Source: an uncultured Thermoanaerobaculia bacterium
GTDB taxonomy: Bacteria > Acidobacteriota > Thermoanaerobaculia > Multivoradales > Multivoraceae
NCBI GenBank assembly: GCA_951813015.1
Contig: CATOTG010000007.1
Span: 337,752 to 401,751, forward strand
Reading direction: 5' to 3'
Length of the DNA stretch: 64,000 bases
Positions 8,887 to 18,020 of this stretch are shown piece by piece; position 1 is the stretch's first letter; every line of letters begins with the position of its first letter. Under the pieces are notes generated by a model. It worked only from the letters and a program-made list of their open reading frames with translations. It was not told where the DNA came from and did not search any database. The position numbers and the translations under genes are program-made.

Positions 8887-9330
8887 CGTGCTGGCTGGCT
8901 ACTTTCCCCCGTTCGATCAGGAGGACTTGGCCAGCGGAAAGGAGCACTACCCAGCGAGGCGGGTGCTGTTGACCCAGAATTCGGCGGGTAACGATGTCGC
9001 TCCAGGTTTCCTTGAGCAGCGCCTCCGGCGGCGGCGCCTCGCCGTGGTACTGGGCGCGGTGGGGCTTGAGGGTGAGCGGATCTTCATCTTCTCCGGCGGC
9101 GTCGTAGACGCCGAGCACCACCAGGTTGACCGCGCCGTGCTGGCTTGCGCCGTGCAGCACCGGCACTTCGTCGCCATCGTCAAGAACGTGGTTTCGGGGC
9201 TCGTACTTGTAGCCGAGAGCGGCCAGAAGCTGGCGGAACCACGCCCGCTGACGTTCAACGCGAGCGTCGTGCCGGCGTTGCCGCGCAAACTGACCGCGGA
9301 ACTGCAAATGGTGCCGCGGCCTCGCAGTAC
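8831..9330 (-). pseudogene. N-terminal fragment of Eco57I/DISARM-type methylase
   Basis: The minus strand reads like the N-terminus of a helicase-associated adenine methylase: RQRAWFRQLLAALGYKYEP, then DDGDEVPVLHG, then WSDIVTRRILGQQHPPRWVV and LLSAGQVLLIERGK. Such methylases precede the catalytic NPPY part, which is missing. The fragment ends near 8831 by running into the HNH/PIN partner gene and is cut at the other side by an IS256 remnant. With the helicase fragment beyond that remnant it looks like a degraded drmD/drmMI-type locus. Confidence 0.55.
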
Positions 9331-9355
9331 TCCAAGTCGCCATCGAAGAGAGACG

Positions 9356-9718
9356 GCCTTCGACTGGTTCCTCAAGACCTACGATGCCAAGTATCCGAAG
9401 GCGACCCACTGCCTGCTCAAGGACCGGGAAGAGCTCCTCGCCTTCTACGACTTCCCAGCTGAGCACTGGGTGCATCTGCGCACCACCAATCCCATCGAGT
9501 CGACCTTCGCCACCATCCGCCACCGCACAGCACGCACCAAGGGCTGCGTCAGCCGCAACACCATGCTGGCGATGATCTTCAAGCTCGGAACCTGCGCCCA
9601 GCGACGCTGGCGACGCCTGCGAGGCTTCCGCCACATCGCCAAAGTGATCCGCGATGTCCGCTTCGTTGACGGCATCGAACAAACCGAGGACGCCGACCAC
9701 AACAGGAACGCCGCCTGA
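9356..9718 (+). mobile_element. IS256-family transposase C-terminal remnant and IS end
   Basis: An open frame of 120 codons matches the C-terminal third of IS256 (mutator) transposases: WFLKTYDAKYPKATHCL, then NPIESTFATIRHRTARTKG containing the last catalytic Glu, then AMIFKL. The N-terminal two thirds, with the two Asp of the DDE triad, are gone, so it is dead. The stop is followed at once by TGGTCAACCGCCCGTACAC, the outer IS end. The same end sequence recurs reversed at 57027 and, diverged, at 54405. Confidence 0.75.
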
Positions 9719-9739
9719 TGGTCAACCGCCCGTACACGA

Positions 9740-10176
9740 AATTTGACCATAGCTCCCGGAACGCCTCGCGGACCTCGTCCTGGATGTCCTTCTTGAAGCG
9801 GCGGACCACAAGAGCCTTGCCTCCGCACCCGCTGTATGCCGACCGAGTCGAGCCGGGTGAGCGGGATCGTGAAGCGGTTCCAGAACTCCTTCTGGAACTG
9901 CGTGAGCATGCTCTTGAGCACCAGCACCAGAATGCGCCGGCCCCGCCCCCGGGCGATCAGTTCGCTGACCAGGATGCCTGCTTCCAACGTCTTCCCGAGA
10001 CCCACCGCATCGGCGATCAAGATGCGTTGTCGGGGCCGCGCGAGTGCCTGGCGAGCCGGGTCGAGCTGGTACTGAACGAGGTCCATGGCTGCCTGATGGC
10101 CGACATGGATGCGGTCGTCGTTGGGTACGGTCGCGCGTAGCTGGCTCTCCATGTACAGGCGGCTGTCCAAGGTGCG
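9740..10176 (-). pseudogene. SNF2-type helicase fragments, internally deleted
   Basis: Minus-strand fragments of a DISARM DrmD-like SNF2 helicase: PNDDRIHVGHQAAMDL, Walker A (ILIADAVGLGKTLEAGIL, near 10020) and SMLTQFQKEFWNRF in one frame. A jump then leads to VVRRFKKDIQDEVREAF in another frame at ~9795-9740. The DEAH box and everything between are deleted. The downstream edge is the IS256 end at 9737; the upstream edge is a fusion to the start of a PIN toxin gene. Confidence 0.6.
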
Positions 10177-10255
10177 CGTGCCGTTGCTTGTCCAGGTCCG
10201 AGGCGTCGTGCAGGTAGACGAAGACGTTGGTGTCAACGAAGACCGGCACCGTCAT
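10177..10255 (-). pseudogene. PIN-domain toxin, truncated after about 25 residues
   Basis: ATG at 10255 opens a typical PIN toxin start (VFVDTNVFVYLHD, with the first catalytic Asp), overlapping the antitoxin stop. After residue ~24 the sequence changes to helicase sequence in a different frame, so the toxin was cut by a deletion. The antitoxin upstream is intact. A dead toxin next to a live antitoxin is a common stable end state. Confidence 0.6.
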
Positions 10256-10481
10256 GGAGTTCCTCCCGGGCGGGCTTGCGACCGTCGACCCATTCGAGCT
10301 TCCGGCTTCGCTGGGCTCGTTCCAGGAAACGGTCCATCGCGACCTCGTATTCGTCCTCCTGGCTCCTCATGCCCTCAATCAGCTCCGCCAGCCACCTGGA
10401 CACGCTGCGCTCGCTCTGTGCCGCCCGCACCCGAACCCACAAGGCGGCATCCTCGGGCAAGGTGATCGTGATGTTCTTCAT
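10233..10481 (-). CDS. RHH (CopG/VapB-like) antitoxin
   Basis: An 82-aa protein starting at ATG 10481. The N-terminus MKNITITLPEDAALWVRVRA is a ribbon-helix-helix strand and first helix, followed by RSVSRWLAELIEGM as the second helix. The C-terminal tail (EEYEVAMDRFLE-like acidic helix, ending DGRKPAREEL) would bind and block a PIN toxin. Its stop lies inside the start of the truncated PIN gene, the usual VapBC overlap. It may now act only as a repressor. Confidence 0.7.
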   Translation of the reverse strand: MKNITITLPEDAALWVRVRAAQSERSVSRWLAELIEGMRSQEDEYEVAMDRFLERAQRSRKLEWVDGRKPAREELHDGAGLR

Positions 10482-10658
10482 GCCACAAACTTGGTGAACA
10501 CGATTTTCGCGTCAACAACATGGGCCGAACGCCATAGCGGCTCAACTGCCGGCCATGACCTGGACGGGCTCGCAGTCGCCTCCAAGAGTCTCCGCCAGGC
10601 CCGCCGGCTGATCTTCTACGGCGTATCGGGGTTCCTCCGCCCGGTTGCCGCGAAGCCG

Positions 10659-10871
10659 CTACTCCGACCGCGGCAGCGACACGGCCAGTACAACCCCGAG
10701 GCAGCCCAGCACGACGACGTAGAAGGCCGTCGTCACGACATCGGCCAGCACAGGAAAGTCGACTGGCCCGGCCAGCGATCTCCGGCAGGTGGCGAGCGGC
10801 AGGCCGCCGCCAATCACCGCGAAGACGATCCACTGAGTCCAGCTGAGTCGAGGTTTCTTGTCCGTCATCAT
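10659..10871 (-). CDS. Small two-span membrane protein
   Basis: A 70-aa protein from the ATG-ATG pair at 10871/10868. It has a short basic N-terminus (MMTDKKPRLSWTQ), a first transmembrane helix (IVFAVIGGGLPLA), a polar loop (CRRSLAGPVD) and a second helix (AFYVVVLGCLGVVLAVS). I recognise no family. It is convergent with nothing and divergent from the serine hydrolase. 10482-10658 shows no feature. The topology is clear; the role is unknown. Confidence 0.45.
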   Translation of the reverse strand: MMTDKKPRLSWTQWIVFAVIGGGLPLATCRRSLAGPVDFPVLADVVTTAFYVVVLGCLGVVLAVSLPRSE

Positions 10872-11135
10872 TCCCGGTCCGGTTGTCGGGTGGTCAGGTG
10901 CGTGGCTTGCCGCCGGTTCAGTGGTGGAGGATGTCACAGATCGGCGCCCTTCGCAGGTTCAGCGGAAACGGAGCGGACCGGTGCCGGGGACAGTCCATCG
11001 CTGGCGGCAAGTACCCGTCGTACCGCGAGTACCGGGCGGCTACCCCCTGCGTGATTCCGGGGCTACGCCGGCGCAAGCCGGCAGGTGGTACTCTCGCCAA
11101 CGCTCAGCCAAACCCCTCAGACGGAGGAACAACGC

Positions 11136-12434
11136 GTGATCCGATTGCGTCCTCAGGGGCAGTTCGCCCCGCTTGCCTTCGCCGCCGCCTGCCTGCTGCT
11201 TGCGGCCTTCGTTCTGGCGCCCGCCTTCGCCGGCGAGCGTGACCTCGCAAAGGCCAAACCGGCCGACGTCGGCATGGACCCGGCCGGCCTGGAGAAGCTC
11301 AACGCGACGATGCACGGCATGGTCGACGACGGCAAGCTCGCCGGCGTCGTCACGATGGTCGCGCGCAAGGGCAAGCTGGTCCACTTCGACGCCTACGGCA
11401 AGCGGGACATCGAGAACGGGGTCTCTGTCGAGAAGGACACGATCTTCCGCATCTACTCGATGACCAAGCCCGTCATCGGCGTCGCGCTGATGACCTACTA
11501 CGACGAGGGCCGCTTCACGCTTGACGACCCGGTTGCGAAGTTCATTCCCGAGTTCGCGGACCTCAAGGTGGCCAAGGAGGACGGTGAGGACGGCATGCCC
11601 GTGGTCGAGGACGCAGACCATCCGATGACGATGCGCGAGCTGATGAGCCACACGGCGGGTTTGACCTACGGGCTGTTCTCGCAGTCGCAGGTCGACACGC
11701 TGTACCAGAAGGCGGGCATCATCACAGACCCCAGCCTGACCGTGAAAGAGATGGTCGGCCGGCTGGCCAAGATTCCTCTCCGCCAACAGCCCGGGTCGAT
11801 GTGGCACTACAGCGTCGCGGTCGACGTGCAGGGCTACGTGCTGGAGGTGCTCGCCGGCAAGCCCCTCGACGAGGTGTTGAACGAGCGCGTTTTCGGCCCC
11901 TTGGGCATGGAGGACACCGCCTTCTGGGTCGAGCCGGACAAGGCGGACCGGCTCTCGCGAATCTACGCGACCCGCAACGGCAAGCTGGTCAGCCCGCCGA
12001 ACGGCCAGTACCTCAAGAAGCCGAACTTCCTCTCCGGCGGCGGCGGTCTGGTGTCGACGCCAATGGACTACATGCGCTTCGCTCAGATGCTCGCGAATGG
12101 CGGCGAACTGGGCGGCGTCCGCGTCCTCAAGCCGGCAACGGTCGAGTTGATGCACACCGACCACCTGCCCGAGAACGTGACGGACATGGGACCGCTCTAC
12201 CGCGGCAACCGTTTCGGCCTGGACTTCTCGATCGTCACCGATCCGCACCCCGCCTCGGACCACGAGCGCGCGAAGGGCGAGTACTGGTGGTACGGCATCG
12301 GCGGCACCTGGTTCGGGATCAACCCGATCCAGGACCTGATCGTCGTCGGCATGATCCAGAGCCGCGACTTCCCCGCCTCGGCGGCGGCCCGCTTCACGAG
12401 CAAGCGGCTGGCCTACGAAGCAATTGTCGATTGA
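11136..12434 (+). CDS. Exported serine hydrolase, class C beta-lactamase fold
   Basis: A 432-aa protein. I start at GTG 11136 because GGAGG (11123-11127) lies 8 bases upstream and a Sec signal peptide follows (LAFAAACLLLAAFVLAPAFA). The beta-lactamase/PBP-like fold is marked by S108-M-T-K111, by YSV within WHYSVAVDV (~residue 226) in the place of YxN, and by a C-terminal GIGGTWFG. Proteins of this family hydrolyse esters or amides rather than resist drugs. It lies 193 bases before a sodium/solute symporter on the same strand, so it may release that transporter's substrate. Confidence 0.85.
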   Translation: MIRLRPQGQFAPLAFAAACLLLAAFVLAPAFAGERDLAKAKPADVGMDPAGLEKLNATMHGMVDDGKLAGVVTMVARKGKLVHFDAYGKRDIENGVSVEKDTIFRIYSMTKPVIGVALMTYYDEGRFTLDDPVAKFIPEFADLKVAKEDGEDGMPVVEDADHPMTMRELMSHTAGLTYGLFSQSQVDTLYQKAGIITDPSLTVKEMVGRLAKIPLRQQPGSMWHYSVAVDVQGYVLEVLAGKPLDEVLNERVFGPLGMEDTAFWVEPDKADRLSRIYATRNGKLVSPPNGQYLKKPNFLSGGGGLVSTPMDYMRFAQMLANGGELGGVRVLKPATVELMHTDHLPENVTDMGPLYRGNRFGLDFSIVTDPHPASDHERAKGEYWWYGIGGTWFGINPIQDLIVVGMIQSRDFPASAAARFTSKRLAYEAIVD

Positions 12435-12562
12435 AAACGCATGGCGCCCTTGCGCCGGGCCGCCGATTGTCGGTCGCGGTTCGGCCAGGCCTCGACCGGC
12501 TGTCCGGCCTTGCCGACCGCGAGAGCGTCGAACGCGTGAGAGAGGAGAACGGGCCTGCGGCC

Positions 12563-12592
12563 GGATGCCGGCCAGCCGGCCGGCGCACCCGG
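12563..12592 (+). repeat. 30-bp dispersed GC palindrome-type repeat
   Basis: The unit is GGATGCCGGC, ten variable bases, then GCCGGCGCACCCGG overlapping to a total of 30 bp. It recurs inverted at 22086-22115 with the same length, and shortened at 19756-19778, each next to a gene end. Such elements behave like REP or extragenic palindromes. This copy lies between the serine hydrolase and the symporter. Confidence 0.55.
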
Positions 12593-12627
12593 CGGCAGCG
12601 GCCTGAAGAGTTGAAGAGGAGAGATCG

Positions 12628-14223
12628 ATGAGTCTGTTTGCCTGGTCGTGGATGTTCCTCATCGTCTACATCGTCGGCATGCTCGCCTTCGGCTGGATAG
12701 CCAGCCGGCGGATCAGCAACGCGGATGACTTCGCGACGGCCCGCAGCAGCTACGGCCCCTACTTCCTGGCGCTGGCCTTCGCCGCCACGACCGCCAGCGG
12801 CGCCACCTTCCTCGGCAGCCCGGGCCTCGGCTACCAGTTCGGGATGGCCAGCGTCTGGGGCAAGTTCCTCTACCCGATGGGGGTGTACTTCGGCGTCCTG
12901 ATCACGATCAAGCTGGTCGCGAACTCAGGCCACAAGTTCGGCAACCGGTCGATCCCCGAATACCTCGGCGACCGCTACCAGAGCGACGGCGTGCGGTTGC
13001 TCGTCTCCGTCTTCTCTCTGGTCCTGTTCTTCTACATCGCCGGGCAGCTCGTGTCGGGACTGGTCATGTTCGAGATCATGCTCGGACTCAAGCCGATGAC
13101 CGCCCTGATCATCACGTCCGGCGTCCTGCTCGTCTACGTGGTGCTCGGCGGCGCCCACGCGGACATCCTCACCGACGGCATTCAGGGGATGATGATGCTC
13201 GGCGTCGCGGTGGTCGTGATCATCATGTTCCTCTTCGCGTCCGGCATGGACGGCGGCCTGGGCGCGCTCGCCTCCAACCTGCGCGTCCAGGACGAGCACC
13301 TGGTCGGACCGGTCAACACGTCGAATTCGCTCTACGACTCCTGGTGGGCGATCGCCTGCGTGCTGTTCGCCCACATTCCGCTCGGCATGCTGCCCCACAT
13401 CGGCAACAAGGTGTGGGCACTCAGGAACGACGGCGACCGGATGCGCTTCGTCAAGCTCGCCTTCGCCGTCGGCCTGACGATGGGCATGCTGGGCCTCGGC
13501 GGCATTCTGGCCCGGGGCGTCCTCGGCCCTGAACTCCTCGAGGCCGGACGCAACCCGAACGAGGCTCTGCCTGCCCTGTTCATCGAACTCTTCCCGACCT
13601 GGCTGGCCGCCCTGATCGGCGTCGGCATCCTGGCGGCGATCATGTCGACCGCGGACGGCCTCGTCGTGTCGTCGTCCCAGATCGTCGCCAACGACATCTA
13701 CCGGCGCTCGATCGTCCCCAAGTACAGCCCCCACCTGAGCGACAAGGAAGTCGACCGCAAGGTCCTGGTGATCAGCCGCTGGAGCACGGTGGTCGTCCTG
13801 ATTCTCTGTACCTGGATGGCCTGGGCAATGCAGGACATGAACATCGCCCTGCTGGTCTGGGTCGGCACCGGCGGCATGATGGCCGCCTTCGCCGGCCCGC
13901 TCGTGGTCGGCGGGCTTTGGCGGGGCGTCACCCTGGCCGGCGCTTACACCGGGCTGGTCAGCGGCATGCTGACCTTCGTCCTGCTGCGCAGCGGTCTGCC
14001 CTGGCAGATCGTCGATCCCGGCTCTCTCGGCCCGCTTTCCGGGGTCGCGCAGTGGCTCGCCCACTACCAGATCAACCCGTACTCGTGCGCCGTCGTCGGC
14101 GAAGTCGTGTCGATTGCCGGAACCTGGGTGGTGTCCAAGCTGACGCAACCGCTGCCGGAAACCCACGTTGAACGGCTCTTCAGCGGCCCGGCCGAGACCG
14201 CCGGGGCGGCCGGAGGCCGGTAG
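12628..14223 (+). CDS. Sodium:solute symporter (SSS family)
   Basis: A 531-aa membrane protein with GAGGAGAGATCG just before the ATG. About 13 transmembrane helices are visible, with family hallmarks: RRISNADDFATA and ALAFAATTASGATFLG in the first helices, GGAHADILTDGIQG, and ILAAIMSTADGLVVSSSQ in TM8-9 where the Na2-site residues lie. It imports a small organic solute with sodium; the substrate cannot be told. It follows the exported serine hydrolase. Confidence 0.9.
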   Translation: MSLFAWSWMFLIVYIVGMLAFGWIASRRISNADDFATARSSYGPYFLALAFAATTASGATFLGSPGLGYQFGMASVWGKFLYPMGVYFGVLITIKLVANSGHKFGNRSIPEYLGDRYQSDGVRLLVSVFSLVLFFYIAGQLVSGLVMFEIMLGLKPMTALIITSGVLLVYVVLGGAHADILTDGIQGMMMLGVAVVVIIMFLFASGMDGGLGALASNLRVQDEHLVGPVNTSNSLYDSWWAIACVLFAHIPLGMLPHIGNKVWALRNDGDRMRFVKLAFAVGLTMGMLGLGGILARGVLGPELLEAGRNPNEALPALFIELFPTWLAALIGVGILAAIMSTADGLVVSSSQIVANDIYRRSIVPKYSPHLSDKEVDRKVLVISRWSTVVVLILCTWMAWAMQDMNIALLVWVGTGGMMAAFAGPLVVGGLWRGVTLAGAYTGLVSGMLTFVLLRSGLPWQIVDPGSLGPLSGVAQWLAHYQINPYSCAVVGEVVSIAGTWVVSKLTQPLPETHVERLFSGPAETAGAAGGR

Positions 14224-14254
14224 AACCGGGCGCCGCTCCGCCAGACTCGAAGGT

Positions 14255-15313
14255 GTGACGACAGATCGCTTCTCTTTGTGGCGCACCAGGCCGACCTGGG
14301 TGTGGTGGTCGAGCGGCAAGGACTCGGCCTGGGCTCTTCAGGCGTTGCAGGTGGACTCCCGGTGGGAAGTCCGCGGTCTGATCGCGGTAGTCAACGAACG
14401 GAACGGACGCGCCGCCATGCACGGCGTCAGGTGCCAGCTCCTCGAGCGCCAGGCGGCCGCCGTGGGACTGCCGCTCCGACTTGTCGAGATCGACTGGGCC
14501 GCGCCCGCCAGCGTGCACGACATGGCCGTTCAACGCGTCCTGTCGGAGACGCGGAACGACGGCACGGAGTTCATCGCGTTCGGCGATCTCTCCTCGACGC
14601 CGCGCCGCGAGCGACGCTCCACGCTGGTGGAGGATTGCGACCTGGCGCCCGCCTTCCCGCTATGGGGGCGCGATTCCCGCGACCACGTCGACGAGATGTT
14701 GGAGGCGGGGCTGTCGGCGCGGGTGTGCTCCGTGGACACGGGCTTCGTCGCCGCGGATCGCGCAGGGCGCCGCTACGACGAGAGTTTCCTCGCGGATCTG
14801 CCCGGCGCCGTGGATCCGTGCGGCGAAGACGACGAGTTTCACACGTTCGTGGAATGGGCGCCGGGCTGGAGCCGGCGAGTACCCGTTGAGCCGACCCGGG
14901 CGATCAAGCGCTACGGCTTCGGATTCGCAGAGCTCGAACCCGCCTCCACAGACAGCGAATCGACCTCCAGCTCCGCCGGTTCGGATCCGTTCGAGTACTT
15001 CGCCCGCCTGCGAAGGGTGCGCGTCCACGTCGACGCCCATCTCGACGGCGAGCTCGACAGGAGCGTCATCGCCGCCGTTGCCGCGATGACGCCGACGGCA
15101 TTCTCGCACTTCTTCCACGAGCATGTCGGCATGACGTTCACGGCCTGGGTGACGCGCCGCCGCGTGGAGCGCGGCGCCCGGATGATGCGCGAACACAATT
15201 CCACCGTGAGCCAGGTGGCCCAGGCGACAGGCTTCCACAGCGAACGATCGTTCCGACGCGCGTTCCACCGGCAGATGGGCTGCAGCCCCTCCACCTACAA
15301 GAGGCGCCTTTAG
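14255..15313 (+). CDS. PP-loop ATP pyrophosphatase fused to AraC HTH
   Basis: A 352-aa protein; the GTG at 14255 is the best start, with weak RBS support. Residues 13-215 are a PP-loop (Dph6/MJ0570-like adenine-nucleotide alpha-hydrolase) domain with SSGKDSAWAL at 19-28, VVNERNGRAAMHGVR and EFIAFGDLSS. Residues ~250-352 are an AraC double-HTH (FSHFFHEHVGMTFTAWV, VAQATGFHSERSFRRAF). Most Dph6-type proteins stand alone. A fused AraC domain suggests a regulator whose sensing or output needs an adenylation-type reaction. 15314-15494 holds a 21-bp tandem repeat before the next gene. Confidence 0.75.
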   Translation: MTTDRFSLWRTRPTWVWWSSGKDSAWALQALQVDSRWEVRGLIAVVNERNGRAAMHGVRCQLLERQAAAVGLPLRLVEIDWAAPASVHDMAVQRVLSETRNDGTEFIAFGDLSSTPRRERRSTLVEDCDLAPAFPLWGRDSRDHVDEMLEAGLSARVCSVDTGFVAADRAGRRYDESFLADLPGAVDPCGEDDEFHTFVEWAPGWSRRVPVEPTRAIKRYGFGFAELEPASTDSESTSSSAGSDPFEYFARLRRVRVHVDAHLDGELDRSVIAAVAAMTPTAFSHFFHEHVGMTFTAWVTRRRVERGARMMREHNSTVSQVAQATGFHSERSFRRAFHRQMGCSPSTYKRRL

Positions 15314-15358
15314 CAGCCCGGGGCGCAAGGCCGGTCCCCGGAGCGTGCTCCGGTGTCC

Positions 15359-15400
15359 GCTTCCTCGCACGTCAGGTCCGCTTCCGAGCACGTCAGGTCC
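15359..15400 (+). repeat. 21-bp tandem repeat upstream of the VWFA gene
   Basis: Two adjacent 21-bp units contain GCACGTCAGGTC at 15367 and 15388, differing at two or three positions. They lie 95-135 bases before the VWFA start, on the same face of the helix (two turns apart). This is the layout of a pair of regulator-binding sites, perhaps for the AraC-type protein encoded next door. Confidence 0.4.
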
Positions 15401-15494
15401 GGTCTTCGGCAGCGCCGGCTGTTAGCGTTTCCTGGTGGTCGACGCGACTTGTCGACACGAGAGATGCTTCCCGCACACGGCAAAGGAGCCTGAA

Positions 15495-17351
15495 ATGCCG
15501 GATCGATCGCATGGCAGAGTTGTGAGCCTGCAGACGCGGGTGCAACGGGATGCCTCCGCAGCTTGGACAAAACGGACGAGTGCAACCCTCGCCCTGTTGA
15601 TTCCACGTCCAGTTCCCCGGGCGGCCGAGGCCGCCCGGGGCGCCTTGCGCCTCGCGGCCATCTGCCTGCTCGGTCTGGCCGCCGCTGCGACTGCCCTCCC
15701 TGGCCAGCCGCAGGACACCTTCCAGGACTCGGTCGACATCACGGTGGTCGAGGTCGACGTTGCCGTGACGGATCGAAAGGGCCGTGCAGTGACGGGCCTC
15801 AAGCGGAGCGACTTCGAACTCTACGTGGACGGCGAGCGGGTGGAGATCGCGAACTTCGCCAGGCCTCCCGGCGCCCGGACCATCGAACCAGGACCACCTC
15901 AGAGTGCCGCTGCACGGAGCCTTCCCCAAGGCGGCCCGGCGCCGTCGGACGACCCGGGCGCCGCGCCGCTGACGGTCGCTATCTACCTGGACGAGTTGAA
16001 CCTCCATCCGCCGCACCGGGCCCGCCTCGTGAAGCGGCTAGGGGCTGCGCTCGAACCGCTGCGTCGAACCCGGAACCGTTTCCTGCTGGTTACGATGAGG
16101 GACCGGCTGGAAATCCTGTCGCCTCCCACCACTGACGTGGAGGCGCTGCTCGAAGCGATGGCCACGCGCCCCAAGGCGGATCCGCGGGCCGTCGAGGGCT
16201 TCTTAGCCAGGCGGCGGGCGCTGCAGGATGTGCTGACCGCGAGCAAACTCCAAGGCGACATGGCCTGCTCCGGGGGCGCCATGCTGGCAGTCGCCAGACA
16301 AAACGCCCACGAACAGGCGCGACGAGCGGCCGTCGCCGCCGACGGCCTCGCCGACCTGGTCACCACGCTGTCCGGAGTATCGGGTCGCAAGGCGCTCCTG
16401 TACGTGAGCGACGGACTGCCGCAACGTCCCGGCATCTCGGTGTTCGACTACATCGCCCAGCAAATGTGCCCCGGTGACTCCCGGACGATGGCCGAGACCT
16501 TTGGCGCGATGGTGGAGTTCGACGAGAGCCGTCGTCTGCAGCGGATAGCCGCTCACGCGAACGCGAACCGGGTGACGTTCTTCCCGCTTGACGCTGCGGG
16601 GGTGCGGCCCGGGCTCGCTCAGAGCATGTCTCTTGATGCGCCGCCGTCACCGATGAACGACAGTCTGCATCGCATGAACGTGCAGGGGGGCCTGCACGTG
16701 CTCGCCGACGAAACGGGCGGCAAGCTGCTCACGAACTCGAATGATCTGGCGGAACTCCTCGACGACGTCTCCGTTCAGCTCGCCGCCACGTACTCTCTCG
16801 GCTTCGTTCCCGCCGAACCCAGGGCGGGAGACGTACAGGCCATCGACGTTCTGCTCGCTCCAGACCTGGGGAAAGGCCTCCGGGTCCGGCACCGCGCGTC
16901 CTATCGCGTCAAGACTCGGGACGAACGTCTCGCCGAGCGACTGCTGTCCGTCGCCAACCTCGGAAGCACGGAGAACCCGCTCGACGTGACGATCGGCTTC
17001 CAGCCTTCACCACCGCCCGACGGCAAGCTCCATGAGCTGGTCATTGAAGTCGATGTACCGCGAACGCAGATTGCGAAGTACTCGGGAGGGGCGGCCGCTT
17101 CCGCCAGGCAACTCCGGATATGGCTGCTGGCGGCCAACCGGGAGAGCGGCGCCCGTACACCGGTGCGCCAGAGAATGCTCCCGGTCGGCGCCAGTGCCGA
17201 CCTCGGCGCGGCTGACTCCGCCAGCTTCCACTTCCAGGTGGCGATGGAGCTCCCCGAGGGCCTGTACGACGTGGCGGTGGGCCTTCGCGACGAGTTGACG
17301 GGCATCACCTCCTTCGTACGCGAGCCTGTCACCTTGCAACCGGGCCTCTAG
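15495..17351 (+). CDS. Exported VWFA-related protein (acidobacterial type)
   Basis: A 618-aa protein. ATG 15495 has AGGAG 6 bases upstream. A basic stretch is followed by a late hydrophobic signal (LAAICLLGLAAAATALPG). The VWFA-related core shows VVEVDVAVTDRKGRAV, FELYVDGERVEI, LTVAIYLDELN (MIDAS-like Asp) and GRKALLYVSDGLP, as in the TIGR03436 family known mainly from Acidobacteria. After ~residue 440 come beta-rich modules ending YDVAVGLRDELTGI. The ligand is unknown; a surface adhesion or protein-interaction role is likely by family. Confidence 0.8.
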   Translation: MPDRSHGRVVSLQTRVQRDASAAWTKRTSATLALLIPRPVPRAAEAARGALRLAAICLLGLAAAATALPGQPQDTFQDSVDITVVEVDVAVTDRKGRAVTGLKRSDFELYVDGERVEIANFARPPGARTIEPGPPQSAAARSLPQGGPAPSDDPGAAPLTVAIYLDELNLHPPHRARLVKRLGAALEPLRRTRNRFLLVTMRDRLEILSPPTTDVEALLEAMATRPKADPRAVEGFLARRRALQDVLTASKLQGDMACSGGAMLAVARQNAHEQARRAAVAADGLADLVTTLSGVSGRKALLYVSDGLPQRPGISVFDYIAQQMCPGDSRTMAETFGAMVEFDESRRLQRIAAHANANRVTFFPLDAAGVRPGLAQSMSLDAPPSPMNDSLHRMNVQGGLHVLADETGGKLLTNSNDLAELLDDVSVQLAATYSLGFVPAEPRAGDVQAIDVLLAPDLGKGLRVRHRASYRVKTRDERLAERLLSVANLGSTENPLDVTIGFQPSPPPDGKLHELVIEVDVPRTQIAKYSGGAAASARQLRIWLLAANRESGARTPVRQRMLPVGASADLGAADSASFHFQVAMELPEGLYDVAVGLRDELTGITSFVREPVTLQPGL

Positions 17352-17366
17352 GGTCCAGCTCCAGCT

Positions 17367-17550
17367 CTGGCAGCCCGCAGCAGAAGTCCGCGTCGCACCG
17401 GGAACGGCGGGACGCCCGGCCAGCAAGGCGCGGCGAGGGAGCCTTGGGGGGGCTTGCGCCGCAGAAACTCTGCGCCTCGGCTGAGGTGATGCGCGCCTGC
17501 ATGGGCGGCGACGGGAGCCTCGGGGGCTTGCGCTGCAGAAACGCTGCGCC
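17367..17550. repeat. Intergenic repeat cluster
   Basis: This gene-free stretch (17352-17730) holds two direct copies of a ~39-bp unit (17437-17476 and 17513-17550) that starts GGGAGCCT and ends CTGCGCC, with a small hairpin inside. A ~40-bp block (17367-17407, core AAGTCCGCGTCGCACCGGG) recurs at 41201-41240, and CAGCAAGGCGCGGCGAGGGA (17422) recurs diverged at ~47208. This is a dispersed intergenic repeat family. Confidence 0.5.
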
Positions 17551-17730
17551 CCCTTTGGACAGGACGCCGTGGCCGCGCGGCGACCGCCGGCGAGAGCGCC
17601 AGGCGCCTGCCAAGGCCGGGCGCGCCCGGACGATCCGGAATCCGGCGCGTCGTCGCCGTCCGCCGTCCTCCACGACCGCCCCGATGAACGGGCCGAAACG
17701 GTCGAACCGAGCCGGCTCGGCTCGGGCGGC

Positions 17731-17937
17731 TCAATCCCAGTCGGGAAGCGGCTGCGGGCCCGGAACGATCCCCGCGATATCGGGATCCTCGCCCGAAAGG
17801 TCGACAGGCGCTTCCTCGGCCGCCTGTTCCTTCTCCATCTTTCGGATGGAGCGACGTTCGAGTTTTTCCTGCCGCCTCTGGCGCTTGCGGATTTCCCTCT
17901 GACGCTTGGCAAATGTAGTCGGTCCGGGCCTAGCCAT
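17731..17937 (-). CDS. Small highly charged conserved-type protein
   Basis: A 68-aa protein with GGAGGGGAG just before its ATG. The N-terminal 45 residues are a Lys/Arg/Glu-rich single helix (KRQREIRKRQRRQEKLERRS); the tail is acidic and Pro-rich (EAPVDLSGEDPDIAGI). Short basic helices like this are frequent in delta-proteobacterial and acidobacterial genomes, sometimes annotated as ribosome- or RNA-associated. No function can be assigned. Confidence 0.55.
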   Translation of the reverse strand: MARPGPTTFAKRQREIRKRQRRQEKLERRSIRKMEKEQAAEEAPVDLSGEDPDIAGIVPGPQPLPDWD

Positions 17938-18020
17938 GTCGATCTCCCCTCCTCGGCGCAGGCTCTGTGTCAGGCCTGACGGACGAGTCTAGCAGGGACC
18001 TTTGACACGCCCCTCCAGGG

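Noticed and set aside
12925..14319. 464-codon minus frame over the symporter
   Set aside because: His/Asp/Gly-rich shadow of a membrane gene.
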